A stretch of 64,000 nt of DNA. It comes from Plantimonas leprariae. GTDB lineage: Bacteria; Pseudomonadota; Alphaproteobacteria; Rhizobiales; Rhizobiaceae. The notes under the pieces were generated by a model. It ran no database searches, was not told the DNA's origin, and saw only the letters and a program-made list of their open reading frames with translations. The position numbers and the translations under genes are program-made. This document shows, piece after piece, positions 63,896 through 64,000 of this stretch; within the stretch, counting starts at the first letter, position 1, and each line of letters opens with the position of its first letter. The DNA lies in assembly GCF_008802405.1 (NCBI RefSeq), contig NZ_VZDO01000002.1, positions 62,001-126,000 on the forward strand, given 5' to 3'.

Positions 63896-64000
63896 CTACC
63901 GGTTCGGATCGCGAGGGGCGCGTTGCGCCGCATCGCGCGCCATCTCCTGTCCGATCAGGGACAGGGCCGCCCGGAAGCCTTCGTCGTCGGCTTCGTCCTC
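63896..64000 (-). CDS. C-terminal end of an unidentified protein (cut by the right edge)
   Basis: An open leftward frame runs from the edge to a TAG at 63896-63898 and gives 34 residues: an acidic stretch, then RAALSLIGQEMARDAAQRA and a short tail. It is too short to identify. It stops 8 nt before the DUF6105 start, so the two may be cotranscribed. Confidence 0.55.
   Translation of the reverse strand, partial: EDEADDEGFRAALSLIGQEMARDAAQRAPRDPNR

Overview
The window is a stretch of chromosome from a high-GC alphaproteobacterium, almost certainly of the order Hyphomicrobiales (Rhizobiales). This rests on gene order (gltX-gltA-lpxBIA-fabZ-lpxD-bamA-rseP-cdsA-uppS-frr-pyrH-tsf-rpsB; a sufS2-BCDS-T-A operon; accBC-aat-DUF2155-NDUFA12; gatB and gatC/gatA with GNAT partners), an Irr-type iron control element before the suf operon, an RNase E with a large insertion inside its S1 domain, and a DUF6105 membrane protein. 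The family or genus cannot be fixed from sequence alone. No rRNA, tRNA, insertion sequence, prophage or CRISPR array was seen; the content is mainly conserved housekeeping genes, densely packed, often with ATGA or TGATG overlaps.

1-17.3 kb: a truncated comEC stands opposite gltX and gltA. Then a long leftward block makes and exports the cell envelope: rpsB and tsf (translation), pyrH, frr, uppS and cdsA (nucleotide, ribosome recycling, undecaprenyl and phospholipid precursors), rseP and bamA (envelope stress protease and outer-membrane assembly), lpxD-fabZ-lpxA-lpxI-lpxB (lipid A). dxr, commonly found between cdsA and rseP, is missing. A near-ideal CtrA-type box lies before bamA.

17.5-25 kb is the most accessory-looking part: an SDR/ArsR divergent pair with a 10-bp palindromic operator, a 510-nt hairpin-rich stretch without a credible gene, a secreted hydrolase, parE, a small periplasmic protein, a RhlE-type helicase and a TfoX-N protein.

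25-32.6 kb: a complete SUF iron-sulfur operon with two cysteine desulfurases, a VOC-family gene embedded in it, and candidate iron-responsive sites. 32.7-46.4 kb: a small hydrolase, anmK, tyrS, a 1123-residue DUF3971/AsmA-like protein, bcp, an M23 peptidase, prfB with the programmed +1 frameshift, PBP1A and a cell-wall amidase. Between the M23 gene and prfB sits a 163-bp near-complete palindrome, the best candidate here for an undescribed element.

46.4-64 kb: rne with a long leader, an aminotransferase, an M48 protease, a DsbA-like oxidoreductase, accB-accC-aat, a DUF2155 protein, the complex I accessory subunit NDUFA12, the split GatCAB genes with two GNAT acetyltransferases, a Uma2 endonuclease-like protein, chorismate mutase, an UPF0173 hydrolase, ruvX, and a truncated reading frame at the right edge. 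No clear new multi-gene system was found; the interesting signals are non-coding structures and regulatory sites.
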